64,000 bases of DNA from Pseudomonadota bacterium (GCA_021848465.1 JAJZUP010000002.1:284524-348523); one strand, 5' to 3'. Counted from the first letter of the stretch, positions 1 through 8,799 are shown. Numbers and translations are program-made. The notes: a model not told the origin generated them from the letters alone.

Positions 1-999
1 GCGGCTGTGCAAGGCCGCAATATTGGTCGCCGTGGCCGGGGCGTTGCCCAGCGCCACCGCAATATTGCGCAGCCACTGCTCATGGCCGATACGGTAAATC
101 GCGCTGCCCGCCATTCTTTGTTGAAACTCATCCTCCTCCCAGGCAAACAGCTCGGTCAGTCCAATATCGTCGAGGCGGTTGCGGACGGCGAAATCCGGCT
201 CCAGCGTGGTGCGGGCAAAGCGGTTCCACGGGCACACCGTCTGGCAATCGTCGCAGCCATAAATGCGGTTGCCGAGCAGCGGGCGCATTTCCACCGGGAT
301 GCCGCCCTTGTGCTCAATGGTCAGGTAGGAAATGCAACGCCGCGCATCCAGTTGGTATGGCGCAATGATCGCCCGCGTCGGACAGGCATCTAGGCAGGCA
401 TGGCACGTGCCGCAATGTCCCGGCGCACCATTGTCCGCCGGCAGCGGCAAATCGATGAAAATTTCCCCCAGGAAAAACCAGGAGCCGCGCTCGCGCGACA
501 GCAACAACGTATGCTTGCCGCGCCAGCCCAGGCTGGCTTTCTGCGCCAACTCCACTTCCAGTACCGGCGCGCTGTCGGTGAACACACGACACTGGCAGGC
601 GGTCTCACCGCGTATGCGCTGCGCCAGCTTTTCCAGGCGCTGGCGCAACACCTTGTGATAGTCACGGCCCAACGCATAGCGCGACACGAACGCACGATTG
701 CCGTCCGCCAGCACCGCCTGCGCATCCACGGCCTGCTGCGGAATGTAGTCCATCGCCACTGAAATCACGCGCTGCGTTCCCGGCACCAATTGCGCCGGAC
801 GCGCACGTGTGACGCCATGTTTTGCCATATAATCCATGCTGCCGTGATACCCGTCTGCCAGCCATTGCAGCAAGCGGGTTTCAGCCGCATCGAGATGCGT
901 ATCGCTGATCCCGACTGAGTGGAATCCGAGTTCAAGCGCCCACTCCTTGATGCGCGCGGCGAGCAAGTTGTAATCCGTTTGAGGTGTTTCGTTGTGCAT
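1..999 (-). CDS. queG: Epoxyqueuosine reductase QueG (3' end cut by window edge)
   Basis: Reads without a break on the minus strand from an ATG at 999 to the window edge, so the C-terminus is missing. QueG performs the last step of queuosine synthesis: it reduces epoxyqueuosine in tRNA to queuosine with cobalamin and two [4Fe-4S] clusters. The frame contains the family segment YALGRDYH in the cobalamin domain. A first ferredoxin motif (CxxCxxCxxxCP, around HCGTCHACLDACP) and a second (CDDCQTVCPWN) follow; the CPWN ending is typical of QueG. It is divergent from tsaE and the two start codons overlap head to head by 6 bp, so its promoter must lie inside tsaE. No good Shine-Dalgarno is visible for the ATG. 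Identification is firm; the exact start is less so. Confidence 0.93.
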   Translation of the reverse strand, partial: MHNETPQTDYNLLAARIKEWALELGFHSVGISDTHLDAAETRLLQWLADGYHGSMDYMAKHGVTRARPAQLVPGTQRVISVAMDYIPQQAVDAQAVLADGNRAFVSRYALGRDYHKVLRQRLEKLAQRIRGETACQCRVFTDSAPVLEVELAQKASLGWRGKHTLLLSRERGSWFFLGEIFIDLPLPADNGAPGHCGTCHACLDACPTRAIIAPYQLDARRCISYLTIEHKGGIPVEMRPLLGNRIYGCDDCQTVCPWNRFARTTLEPDFAVRNRLDDIGLTELFAWEEDEFQQRMAGSAIYRIGHEQWLRNIAVALGNAPATATNIAALHSR

Positions 1000-1464
1000 A
1001 CGTCTGATGATAGCCGAATATTCCTGCCCGATGAGGCCGCCACGCTGGCTTTTGCTACACGGCTCGCCGCCGTACTCAAGCCGGGCCTGGTAATCCATCT
1101 GCACGGCAACCTCGGTGCTGGCAAGACCACGCTGGTACGCGGCCTGCTGGCGGCGCTGGGCCATCGTGGCCGCGTGAAAAGTCCGACCTATGCATTGATT
1201 GAGCAATACGACCTGCCTGGGTTAAACTTGCGCCACTTCGATCTTTACCGCTTCCGCGATGCCGAAGAGTGGGAAGCGGCAGGTTTCCGCGATGAATTCA
1301 ATGGCCGCAATGTCTGCCTGGTGGAATGGCCCGAGCAGGCTGCCGGTTTGCTCCCGCCGGCAGACCTGGAAATTTTTTTCGAGATCCAGCCACACGGGCG
1401 CCAACTGCAAGTCCGTACTGCCAGCAAGACAGGAGAAACATGTTTAGCCGCTTTGCCAGAATAG
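994..1464 (+). CDS. tsaE: tRNA t6A37 biosynthesis ATPase TsaE
   Basis: 156-residue P-loop ATPase that assists the TsaB/TsaD complex in making the t6A modification at tRNA position 37. The Walker A stretch HGNLGAGKTTLVRGLL and the downstream SPTYALIEQY and HFDLYRF motifs are those of TsaE. I chose the GTG at 994 because GAGGTG sits 7 nt upstream and the longer in-frame extension has no family-like sequence. It overlaps amiC by 25 bp, the usual tsaE-amiC arrangement in proteobacteria. The start also overlaps the start of divergent queG. Confidence 0.93.
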   Translation: MHTSDDSRIFLPDEAATLAFATRLAAVLKPGLVIHLHGNLGAGKTTLVRGLLAALGHRGRVKSPTYALIEQYDLPGLNLRHFDLYRFRDAEEWEAAGFRDEFNGRNVCLVEWPEQAAGLLPPADLEIFFEIQPHGRQLQVRTASKTGETCLAALPE

Positions 1465-2729
1465 TCCTTTTCGCCGCTCTGCTGTGGCTGCCCGGCGCAC
1501 AGGCTGGCATCCAGGTCAGTGCAACACGCATCTGGCCGGCGCAGGACTACACGCGCCTGACCATCGAAACCAAGCAGCCCATCCACTACAACTTGCTCAC
1601 TTTGAAAAACCCGGATCGGCTGGTCGTCGACCTTGAGGACGTGGACATCACTCCGGCGTTGAATGAACTGGCAGGCAAGATCGGCAACGACGATCCCTAC
1701 ATCAAGGCCGTGCGCATCGCGCGCTTCAAACCGAATGTCGTACGCATGGTGCTCGACCTGAAAACCGGGGTGAAACCGCAGTTATTCAACCTGAAACCGG
1801 TCGCCGAATATGGTCATCGCCTAGTGCTGGATGTCTATCCCGCCGTGGCGGTCGATCCGCTGATGGCGCTGCTGCAACAGGACGCCCCTCCGCAAACGGC
1901 TTCGGCTCCCGCCAGCGAGGCCCTTGCCACCGCATCGGCGCCAAGTGTGACAGCGCGTATCGAAACCATGCCCGCACCGCCTCCCGACAAGCCTGCGCGC
2001 AGCGAGTTACGCCAGCGCACACTGATCGTTGCAGTGGATGCCGGACATGGCGGCGAAGACCCCGGCGCGCACGGCCGGCGCGGCACGCATGAAAAGGATG
2101 TGACGCTGGCCATCGCGCGTTTGCTGAAAAGCAAGATTGACGAAACCCCGGGCATGCGCGCAGTCCTGATCCGCGATGGCGACTACTTCATCCCGCTCGG
2201 CGGGCGCGTGCAGAAAGCGCGCCAGGCCCACGCCGACCTGTTCGTCTCGATCCATGCCGACTCGTTCATCAAATCCAATGCGCGCGGTTCGTCGGTATTC
2301 GCCCTGTCCGAGCGCGGCGCCACCAGCGCCTCGGCGCGCTGGCTGGCAAAACGTGAAAACGAGGCCGACCTGATCGGCGGCGTCAACATCGCGGTTAACG
2401 ACCCGTATCTGGCGCGCACGCTGCTCGACCTGTCGCAGACCGCCTCGATCAACGACAGCATGCGCGTCGCAAAGCAGGTGCTGCACGAACTCGGGCATAT
2501 CAATACACTGCACCGGGGTTTTGTAGAGCAGGCCGGCTTTGCCGTGCTGAAAGCACCGGACATCCCCTCGATCCTGGTGGAAACCGCTTTCATCAGCAAC
2601 CCTCAGGAAGAGCAACGCCTGCGCGACCCGGACTACCGCGACAAGCTTGCCACCGCCATCCTGGGCGGCATCAAGCATTACTTCGCCACCAACCCGGCTT
2701 TGTCCAAACCGCGCATCGCCGAAAACTAA
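1440..2729 (+). CDS. amiC: N-acetylmuramoyl-L-alanine amidase, AmiC type
   Basis: Periplasmic zinc amidase that removes stem peptides from murein during daughter-cell separation. The first ~22 residues form a signal peptide (MFSRFARIVLFAALLWLPGA). An AMIN domain (about 25-135) directs septal placement, followed by a Pro/Ala-rich linker and an Amidase_3 catalytic domain. Visible zinc and catalytic motifs are VDAGHGGEDPGA, GTHEKDVTLAIA, SIHADSF and ILVETAFISN. The ATG at 1440 has GGAGA just upstream inside the end of tsaE, implying translational coupling. Length (429 aa) is normal for AmiC. Confidence 0.95.
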   Translation: MFSRFARIVLFAALLWLPGAQAGIQVSATRIWPAQDYTRLTIETKQPIHYNLLTLKNPDRLVVDLEDVDITPALNELAGKIGNDDPYIKAVRIARFKPNVVRMVLDLKTGVKPQLFNLKPVAEYGHRLVLDVYPAVAVDPLMALLQQDAPPQTASAPASEALATASAPSVTARIETMPAPPPDKPARSELRQRTLIVAVDAGHGGEDPGAHGRRGTHEKDVTLAIARLLKSKIDETPGMRAVLIRDGDYFIPLGGRVQKARQAHADLFVSIHADSFIKSNARGSSVFALSERGATSASARWLAKRENEADLIGGVNIAVNDPYLARTLLDLSQTASINDSMRVAKQVLHELGHINTLHRGFVEQAGFAVLKAPDIPSILVETAFISNPQEEQRLRDPDYRDKLATAILGGIKHYFATNPALSKPRIAEN

Positions 2730-2848
2730 GCCCGCTTTACGCAAATTTCACACACCCGATGCAGGTGCGACAAAATGTCGCACCCAAGCGCCGTGCCTGC
2801 AGGCTAAAGTGCGACGACCATAATAAATACTCAGGGAGTGAGATCACC

Positions 2849-3841
2849 ATGCGTCAGCACCGCCAAATTTTCGCCATATTGTTAAGCCTGTCCTGCGTTA
2901 CCGCCGCCCACGCCAGTTGCGGCAGCAGTGCCTGCGCCATCAACACCAACTGGGATGAGCATAGCGCCAGCAAGCCAGGCCTGAGCATGGACCTGCGCTA
3001 CAGCTACAGCAAGGCCGACCAGTTGCGTTCGGGCAGTTCGAAAATCAATGCCGACACCACCTTCAACGGCGAAGTCGAAAATCTCAGCACCGTCAACCGG
3101 ATCACGACCGCAACCCTCGACTACTCATTCAACGAACACTGGGGCGCGATGCTGGCCGCCCCGTTCATTTCCCGCGACCACAGCCATAACCTTGGCCCCT
3201 ACACCGGCAGCACCCCGGCGGGTTCGGAAACCTTCACCGCCAATGCGCTGGGCGATGTCAAACTGGTCGGGCGCTACCGCTGGGAACTGGGCGACACGGG
3301 CTTTTCCAGTGCCGGCGTGAAACTCGGCATGAAGCTGAACACCGGCCGCCAGGACAGCCTGATCGTGGACAATCTCGGCAACAGCAAACTGCCGACCGAA
3401 GTCACATTGCAGACCGGCAGCGGCAGTACCGACCTGGTGGCCGGTGCGTTCTGGCAACTGTCCGACCCCGCCAGTTCGCTGAGCTGGTTTGCCCAGGCAA
3501 TGGCGCAAAGCGCCATCAACAGCCGTGCAGATTTCCGGCCCGGCGACCAGTACAACCTGGATGCCGGCATGCGCTATGCATTCAGCAAAAGCATGAGCGG
3601 CCTGCTGCAACTCAACTCGCAATGGAACGCCGCCGACTCCGGCAGCAGCGCCGCGCTGACACCAGCCGGCGCCACCAGCAGCGGCGGCAACTCGGTGCTG
3701 CTCACCCCCGGTCTGATCTATGCCATTACCACCGGCACCAACCTGTACGGACTGGTACAAATCCCGCTTTACCATTACGTGAATGGCGAACAACTGACCG
3801 TCAGCCAGGCATTTACTGTCGGCATCAACCACCGCTTCTAA
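2849..3841 (+). CDS. Outer-membrane beta-barrel protein, function unknown
   Basis: 330-residue secreted protein with a signal peptide ending near AHAS and a short Cys pair (CGSSAC) at the mature N-terminus. Alternating-hydrophobicity strands fill the rest, and it ends in a phenylalanine (INHRF), the C-terminal signature recognised by the BAM machinery. GGAG lies upstream of the chosen ATG, and the signal peptide fixes this start. It resembles putative barrel transporters often placed beside metal or hydrocarbon genes, but no such neighbour is present. A GC-rich hairpin follows the stop. Substrate unknown. Confidence 0.75.
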   Translation: MRQHRQIFAILLSLSCVTAAHASCGSSACAINTNWDEHSASKPGLSMDLRYSYSKADQLRSGSSKINADTTFNGEVENLSTVNRITTATLDYSFNEHWGAMLAAPFISRDHSHNLGPYTGSTPAGSETFTANALGDVKLVGRYRWELGDTGFSSAGVKLGMKLNTGRQDSLIVDNLGNSKLPTEVTLQTGSGSTDLVAGAFWQLSDPASSLSWFAQAMAQSAINSRADFRPGDQYNLDAGMRYAFSKSMSGLLQLNSQWNAADSGSSAALTPAGATSSGGNSVLLTPGLIYAITTGTNLYGLVQIPLYHYVNGEQLTVSQAFTVGINHRF

Positions 3842-3850
3842 GCTGTGCAC

Positions 3851-3870
3851 GCCGGGCCGCTCGGCCCGGC
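3851..3870. terminator. GC-rich hairpin after barrel-protein gene
   Basis: Perfect 9-bp stem (GCCGGGCCG / CGGCCCGGC) with a 2-nt loop, directly after the stop of the upstream gene. There is no T-tract, so factor-independent termination is uncertain. A related hairpin sharing GGCCCGGCAT is found at 7886-7903. Confidence 0.45.
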
Positions 3871-4070
3871 ATCGGATGTGCCATCCTGGGAGTGTAGTTA
3901 CTGCACCCGCACAAGACTGCGTTCAGTCCCCGCTGCGAAACGCCCCATCCCGCTCCACGCAATAATCCCCGCCGCCACGCCCATCGAACCTCGGGCCGGC
4001 GCACGGCAATTCTGGGGAATGATTGAATTACACTGCACAAGCCTGAGGCCTGATGCAATCTTGCGCTTCA

Positions 4071-4487
4071 TTAGCGAGCAAGCAGACTCAAGAACAATAG
4101 CGCGAGGTTGTAATAGAGGTGCAAAGCCAGCGGAACACGGATGCCGTTATAGTGGTCGCGAAAGTGACCCAGCACCAGCGAAACGGCAAGATACCCGGGA
4201 ACAAGCCCCAACGGATGCTGCCAAGCATGTGCACAAGCAAAAAGCAAACTGGTCACCCAGTTTGCCCGGCTGAAACCAAACAACTTTAAGTGGAATACCG
4301 CTTTCTGACGTAGCCATCCCTGAATGCCGCCGCGGAAAACCACCTCTTCCAGGACGGCAACGGAGATGCTGAAGACTAGCGCACCGGTCAGTCCCTCCCG
4401 GAAGATTACCGCACTCCAGGGAGGAACCCACCACACCAGCAGCAGCGGCGCAAGGACCGCTGCAAACAGGCGATAATCAGTCCGCAC
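4071..4487 (-). CDS. mrtJ: Predicted JDVT-CTERM sorting protease (CPBP/Rce1-like), MrtJ type
   Basis: 138-residue integral membrane protein of the CPBP glutamic intramembrane protease family. The active-site motifs are all present: EEVVFR at residues 47-52, the His of FACAHAW at 87, and LALHLYYN with His123 and Asn127. Four or more hydrophobic helices are visible. The gene overlaps the end of the upstream subtilisin gene by 11 bp. That subtilisin ends in a Cys-containing sorting signal followed by a TM helix and Arg-rich tail. Small CPBP proteases next to such substrates have been proposed as sorting enzymes (MrtJ for JDVT-CTERM), cleaving near the invariant Cys. The assignment is by motif and context. 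Confidence 0.8.
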   Translation of the reverse strand: MRTDYRLFAAVLAPLLLVWWVPPWSAVIFREGLTGALVFSISVAVLEEVVFRGGIQGWLRQKAVFHLKLFGFSRANWVTSLLFACAHAWQHPLGLVPGYLAVSLVLGHFRDHYNGIRVPLALHLYYNLALLFLSLLAR

Positions 4488-6939
4488 GACGTGTGTTAAC
4501 TACGCGACGACGCAACCAGTAAACCGCAACCGCCAGCATTGCCAACAACAAGGAAGCATCTGGTGTGGCGCCGAGGGGCATGATTGCGCAACCGCCGCCA
4601 CCGCCGCCGCCGCCACTCGCTGTAGTAGTTGTAGTTGTAGTTGTAGTTGTAGTTGTAGTTGTAGTTGTAGCTGGAGCTGGAGCTGGAGCTGGAGTCGCAT
4701 AGCCACTGATCCCCACTAACGTTGAATACGAGCTTCCAGCAAAACGCAGCGAAGCGGTACCAGTATAATTTCCAGCCAAGTTTGGAGTAATAGTCACCGT
4801 CACTGTACAAGACGCACCTGCCGCCAATGTTGAATTGCTACAAGCGTCTGACGCCGCCGCCATGGTCGTTGACGGAGACACAGCGAAAGCACCTACGGAA
4901 AATGCCGTCCGGTTGGGATTGGTAAAAGTCACATTGACTGTAGTAGAGGAACCGACTTGCACCGTAGCTGCCGTTACAGCGGACGACAATGCCGTCAAAG
5001 CCGAACCGGATGACCCTGTCAGTGCCACATAGGTATTCTTTGTCCCATGGGGAGTTTTCAGGATTGCCGAATATGCACCGGCTTGGGTTGTTCCATAAAC
5101 CACAGTAATCTGGCAAGTGCCTGCCGCCGCAATTATCTGACTACTACAAGTATCAGTAGATTTTGAAAAATAGCCCGTATTGAGGCCGATAATGCTAGCG
5201 GTTCCCACAGTAACAGGAGAGCCTGAACTGTTCGTAAACGTTATCGTCCGCGAAACAGAGGCACCTGGCGCCACAACTCCAAAATCTGTTGCAGCGGTCG
5301 CGGTCAAAGGGTGAGCGACACTGTCAGCTACGGCCGAGTTAGCATTCAGTCTCCCGGCCCCACAATTGGATTTCAATGAGCAATCGAAACTCGAGCTACC
5401 CGAAAAGGAAGGGAAACTTGCAGTTGTGGCCATCAAGATAGTTTTAATCTGAGCAGGAGTAAGCGCCGAATTCAAGGAAAGCATCAATGCCGCTGCGGCA
5501 GAAACGTGAGGTGTCGCCATACTGGTGCCGCTATACCAGCCATAAGTAGTCCCCGCTGATGTTTGCGTACCAGTGTCAAGAGTGGAAAGAATACCATTGT
5601 CAAAAGTGGCTGCGTAATAGCCCTTATCCCCCCCCGGAGCCGCCAAAGAAACCTGCATCGGATTGGTAAGATTAGTTGAGGGAGAGCTGTAATTGCTATA
5701 AGACGCACGACTACCATCCCGTGCAAGAGCGGCAACCGATATCACGTTGGCACAGTTTGCAGGTGTCGTATTTGCGACATCCAGATTGTCATTGCCTGCT
5801 GCCACCACAACCACAGCCCCGGCTGTAACCGCAGAGTTAATCGCATTCTGCAAAGTCGTGGAGCAAGTGCCTGTTCCGCCCAAACTCAGGTTAATGACTT
5901 TGGCCGGGTTAGGATTGGTAATCGTGGAGTGCACTCCTGCCGCCCACAAAATGCCGTTCGCGATATCGGAGGTGAAACCGCCGTTTTTACCCAACACCCG
6001 CACCGGCAATATTTTTGCGTTATATGCCCCACCAATCACGCCAATACTATTGTTGCCCAGCGCCGCAATTGTTCCTGCCACGTGCGTCCCATGCCAGGAA
6101 CTGTTCGCAACGGTTGCAGTCGACCAGTTCGGATTATCGATTCTGTCCTGAGCAGTAATAAAATCACCCAAATCCGTCGCATTGGCAGAAGGGGCAACAT
6201 ATGCGCTGCCCGCAGCCGTAGACGCAGCACACGAGGCGCGTGTGCGACAGTCGGTAATAAAGTCATAACCTGTCGATGCCAAGTTACTCGCAGCCCCGGC
6301 AGCAACCACGCCACTTGCTCCGACAATATCCAGATTCGGAGTAATCCCGCTATCAACCACTGCGACAACCACACCGGAGCCTGCCACAGTATCCCAAGCT
6401 GTCTGAAAATCCGCGCCATAACTGCCTGACACAGAACTTGCCGGCCACATATCCCACAGCCCTGGATATGTAGTTCCTCCACTAACCGCACTGGTGTAAT
6501 TCGCATCATTCGGAGTCATCTGCGCGGTTAATATCTTGTCCTCTTCAACATATTCCACATTTGGAAGACTGCGAATTCCCGCGATTGCCTTATCTATTGT
6601 CTGCCTGTTGGCGCCGCCAGTAATAGCAAGCACATGTTCGCCGGTTGACATGGCGTGAAGTTCTGTGAGGCCGGTACCCGCAGCTTTTTTCAATTCATTA
6701 ATAGTCTCAGCAGCAAGCGGCTCGCTTAACTGTGAATGAATTTGAGCAACACTCAAACCCTTCGCTAAATTATTGGCCTTGTACTTGATGATTAGCCTGT
6801 CACTGACTGGTGCTGGATTAGCCGGTGCCACATAACTGGCTTTGTCCTTTATGGGTGCAGAAGCCCAAACCGGCACCGAGTTAAACACCAAGGAAATGGA
6901 AAGCGCGATGGCTATCGAACGACGCGTACTGTTTTTCAT
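4477..6939 (-). CDS. Secreted subtilisin-like (S8) protease with Cys-type C-terminal sorting signal
   Basis: 820-residue exported serine protease. Signal peptide 1-27; I9-type propeptide about 47-140; S8 catalytic domain 155-540 with Asp196 (VVDSG), His283 (HGTH), Asn383 (oxyanion) and Ser473 (GTSMATP). Two choice-of-anchor/ASH-type beta domains follow (~545-645 and 650-745). A Pro-Ala and poly-Thr linker leads to a Gly run, Cys784, a hydrophobic helix and Arg-rich tail (WLRRRVVNTRR). This tripartite end matches the JDVT-CTERM class and implies processing by the overlapping downstream protease. AGGAGG lies 7 nt before the ATG at 6939; another ATG at 6942 is only 4 nt away. The linker is coded by a hexanucleotide repeat. 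Confidence 0.92.
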   Translation of the reverse strand: MKNSTRRSIAIALSISLVFNSVPVWASAPIKDKASYVAPANPAPVSDRLIIKYKANNLAKGLSVAQIHSQLSEPLAAETINELKKAAGTGLTELHAMSTGEHVLAITGGANRQTIDKAIAGIRSLPNVEYVEEDKILTAQMTPNDANYTSAVSGGTTYPGLWDMWPASSVSGSYGADFQTAWDTVAGSGVVVAVVDSGITPNLDIVGASGVVAAGAASNLASTGYDFITDCRTRASCAASTAAGSAYVAPSANATDLGDFITAQDRIDNPNWSTATVANSSWHGTHVAGTIAALGNNSIGVIGGAYNAKILPVRVLGKNGGFTSDIANGILWAAGVHSTITNPNPAKVINLSLGGTGTCSTTLQNAINSAVTAGAVVVVAAGNDNLDVANTTPANCANVISVAALARDGSRASYSNYSSPSTNLTNPMQVSLAAPGGDKGYYAATFDNGILSTLDTGTQTSAGTTYGWYSGTSMATPHVSAAAALMLSLNSALTPAQIKTILMATTASFPSFSGSSSFDCSLKSNCGAGRLNANSAVADSVAHPLTATAATDFGVVAPGASVSRTITFTNSSGSPVTVGTASIIGLNTGYFSKSTDTCSSQIIAAAGTCQITVVYGTTQAGAYSAILKTPHGTKNTYVALTGSSGSALTALSSAVTAATVQVGSSTTVNVTFTNPNRTAFSVGAFAVSPSTTMAAASDACSNSTLAAGASCTVTVTITPNLAGNYTGTASLRFAGSSYSTLVGISGYATPAPAPAPATTTTTTTTTTTTTTTTASGGGGGGGGCAIMPLGATPDASLLLAMLAVAVYWLRRRVVNTRRAD
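4622..4690. repeat. Hexanucleotide tandem repeat coding a Thr/Pro-Ala linker
   Basis: Seven perfect GTAGTT units (4625-4666) are followed by one GTAGCT and three GGAGCT units. On the minus strand they code the poly-Thr and Pro-Ala linker between the beta domains and sorting signal of the S8 protease. The unit length is a multiple of three, so copy-number change alters linker length without shifting the frame. Confidence 0.9.
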
Positions 6940-7043
6940 CATTACTCCTCCTAGAGTAAAAAATCCCACAATTCCCTACCCGATGCGTCTCAAGCAAGAC
7001 ATTGTTTTATGTTTAAAACCTAACGAATCCCTGTTACTGCCCA

Positions 7044-7460
7044 CTATTGGTGCTGCATGACGGCATCCTGCTCCACCAGCCTGATCCCGAACCTCCCTGC
7101 TTGCGACATCAATGCTTTTGAAAAGACGGCAAAGGTGTGCGATTGCGACAAGGGAACTTCGTAAATAAGTGCATCGGCGCCATAGGCACTCAGGAAGATC
7201 GGCTGACAGGCGCAGGCTTCCGCGATCGCGGCCAAAAGCGGTTTGCTATCTTTTGTTGCCTGTTGGAAATAGATGATGACGCGGATGGGCTGCGGCACTG
7301 CGGCTTGCACAGCAGGCACTGACGGATTCATTTTATTTGGTGCTACGGGACTCATGACGCCCGGACTATCGTGGACAACTGCATTGCTTTGCAGTGAACC
7401 CCCCACCAGAAGACATAGCAATGCTGAAACCAAACCGTACCGCTTACCGCTTCCCCGCAT
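7044..7460 (-). CDS. Secreted stand-alone S8-propeptide/inhibitor-like protein
   Basis: 138-residue protein with a signal peptide (SALLCLLVGGSLQSNA) and a Pro-rich spacer. Its C-terminal ~80-residue domain begins IRVIIYFQQAT and ends RLVEQDAVM. Its pattern parallels the propeptide of the downstream protease: DRLIIKY at the first strand, then a helix, a strand near HVLAI, a second helix and a last strand VEYVEEDK. I infer a free I9-like domain that could act in trans as a folding helper or inhibitor of the S8 protease, about 100 bp downstream on the same strand. It is not a recognised named family; the similarity is by eye. Confidence 0.6.
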   Translation of the reverse strand: MRGSGKRYGLVSALLCLLVGGSLQSNAVVHDSPGVMSPVAPNKMNPSVPAVQAAVPQPIRVIIYFQQATKDSKPLLAAIAEACACQPIFLSAYGADALIYEVPLSQSHTFAVFSKALMSQAGRFGIRLVEQDAVMQHQ

Positions 7461-7905
7461 GACCGCAACCCTTCAAAAGATATATTTTATTGTTAATTTT
7501 TGTTAATCAATGGACGCAATTATGCCTGTCGAAATTGATTCCGAAACCTATCCAACCTGATAGGTATGCCTCATTTCATTTTTCGTCCCGGCCTCTACTG
7601 AAAAAACAAATATCACATTGAAACGTAAAATTAATTCACTAATACCAGGAAAAATAAAAAGGCTATCAGCAACGCAAATGTAACAAGCTTCCGCTTGGCA
7701 ACCAGGAAAAGGCTGCCAGCTCAAAACCTGAAATTAAAACTGTGCAAAAGAAAACAGGGAGAGGGAGTTAAGAACAATCTCGGCGATGTAAAACCTCAGG
7801 CCGAAGTCACGCTAAAAATCTGCAACAGCGAGCAACCCGATGTTGTTCGCCCCTGCCTCAATCACCGCACTTCTGAGTTTGTCGTCCGGGCCGCGTGGCC
7901 CGGCA
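7461..7905. other. Intergenic stretch upstream of the protease cassette
   Basis: AT-rich 445-bp gap between the minus-strand cassette and the 3' end of cysM. It should hold the promoter of the 7460 gene. No convincing gene was found; an 88-codon open frame on the plus strand lacks a credible ribosome site and family-like sequence. The end nearest cysM contains the hairpin at 7886-7903. Confidence 0.5.
7886..7903. terminator. Hairpin after cysM
   Basis: CCGGGCC / GGCCCGG stem with a GCGT loop, immediately beyond the cysM stop on the minus strand. It lacks a clear T-tract and resembles the hairpin at 3851-3870. Confidence 0.45.
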
Positions 7906-8799
7906 TCAGGCGGGGAAAACCCCGGTGGAAAGATAACGGTCACCACGATCGCACACGATGAACACGATGGTGGCGTTCTGCACCTGTTGCGAGACGCGTA
8001 GCGCCACGCTCAAGGCGCCGCCGGATGAAATGCCGCAGAAAATGCCTTCCTCGCGCGCCATGCGCCGCGTCATTTCCTCCGCGTCCTGCTGGCTCACATA
8101 TTCCAGCCGGTCGACGTTCTTGCCGTCATAGATTTTCGGCAGGTATTCCGCCGGCCATTTGCGGATGCCGGGAATCTGCGCGCCGGTTTCCGGCTGCACG
8201 CCGATGATTTGGATGGCCGGGTTCTGCTCCTTGAAGAAGCGCGAGTTGCCCATGATCGTACCGGTGGTGCCCATGCTGCTGACAAAGTGCGTGATCTGCC
8301 CGTGCGTCTCGCGCCAGATCTCGGGCGCGGTACCCTCATAATGCGCGAGCGGATTATCCGGATTGGCGAACTGGTCGAGGATAATGCCGCGCCCTTCGTT
8401 GCGCAGCTTTTCCGCAGTGTCGCGCGCCAGCTCCATGCTGCCCTCTTTCGACGTCAACACCAGCTCCGCACCGAACGCGCGCATGGTCTGGCGGCGTTCC
8501 ACACTCTGGTTTTCCGGCATTACGAGGATCATCTTGTAGCCGCGCATTGCCGCCGCCATCGCCAAGGCAATGCCGGTGTTGCCGCTGGTCGCCTCGATCA
8601 GGGTATCACCCGGCTTGATGGCGCCGCGCTCTTCGGCATGCCGGATCATCGACAAGGCCGGCCGGTCCTTCACCGAACCGGCGGGATTGTTGCCTTCCAG
8701 TTTTGCCAGGATCACATTCGACGTAGCGCCGGGAATGCGCTTCAAGCGCACCAGCGGCGTATTGCCGACGAAGTCCTCGATACTGCGATAGCCAGACAT
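7906..8799 (-). CDS. cysM: Cysteine synthase B (O-acetylserine sulfhydrylase / S-sulfocysteine synthase)
   Basis: 297-residue PLP enzyme of fold type II. The Schiff-base lysine is K44 in NPAGSVKDR, followed by the TSGNTGI substrate loop and the phosphate-binding GTTGT loop. CysM-type enzymes accept sulfide and also thiosulfate, giving S-sulfocysteine. The ATG at 8799 overlaps the stop of the upstream YeeE-like gene (TAATG), so it is probably translated from the same message. That neighbour is a putative thiosulfate importer half, fitting a thiosulfate-to-cysteine role here rather than CysK. Confidence 0.9.
   Translation of the reverse strand: MSGYRSIEDFVGNTPLVRLKRIPGATSNVILAKLEGNNPAGSVKDRPALSMIRHAEERGAIKPGDTLIEATSGNTGIALAMAAAMRGYKMILVMPENQSVERRQTMRAFGAELVLTSKEGSMELARDTAEKLRNEGRGIILDQFANPDNPLAHYEGTAPEIWRETHGQITHFVSSMGTTGTIMGNSRFFKEQNPAIQIIGVQPETGAQIPGIRKWPAEYLPKIYDGKNVDRLEYVSQQDAEEMTRRMAREEGIFCGISSGGALSVALRVSQQVQNATIVFIVCDRGDRYLSTGVFPA

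Noticed and set aside
1..999. Appearance of a broken queG (several short minus frames)
   Set aside because: Translating the reverse complement continuously gives one uninterrupted QueG frame; it only looks broken because it runs off the window edge.
4622..4690. Possible CRISPR-like repeat
   Set aside because: It is a 6-bp tandem repeat without spacers, inside a coding region.
7810..7905. Minus-strand stretch reading DKLRSAVIEAGANNIGLLAV before a stop
   Set aside because: It looks protein-like but is short, has no start, and overlaps the cysM hairpin; not enough to call a gene relic.
7695..7961. 88-codon plus-strand frame
   Set aside because: No ribosome site, Lys-rich nonspecific sequence, runs into the 3' end of cysM.
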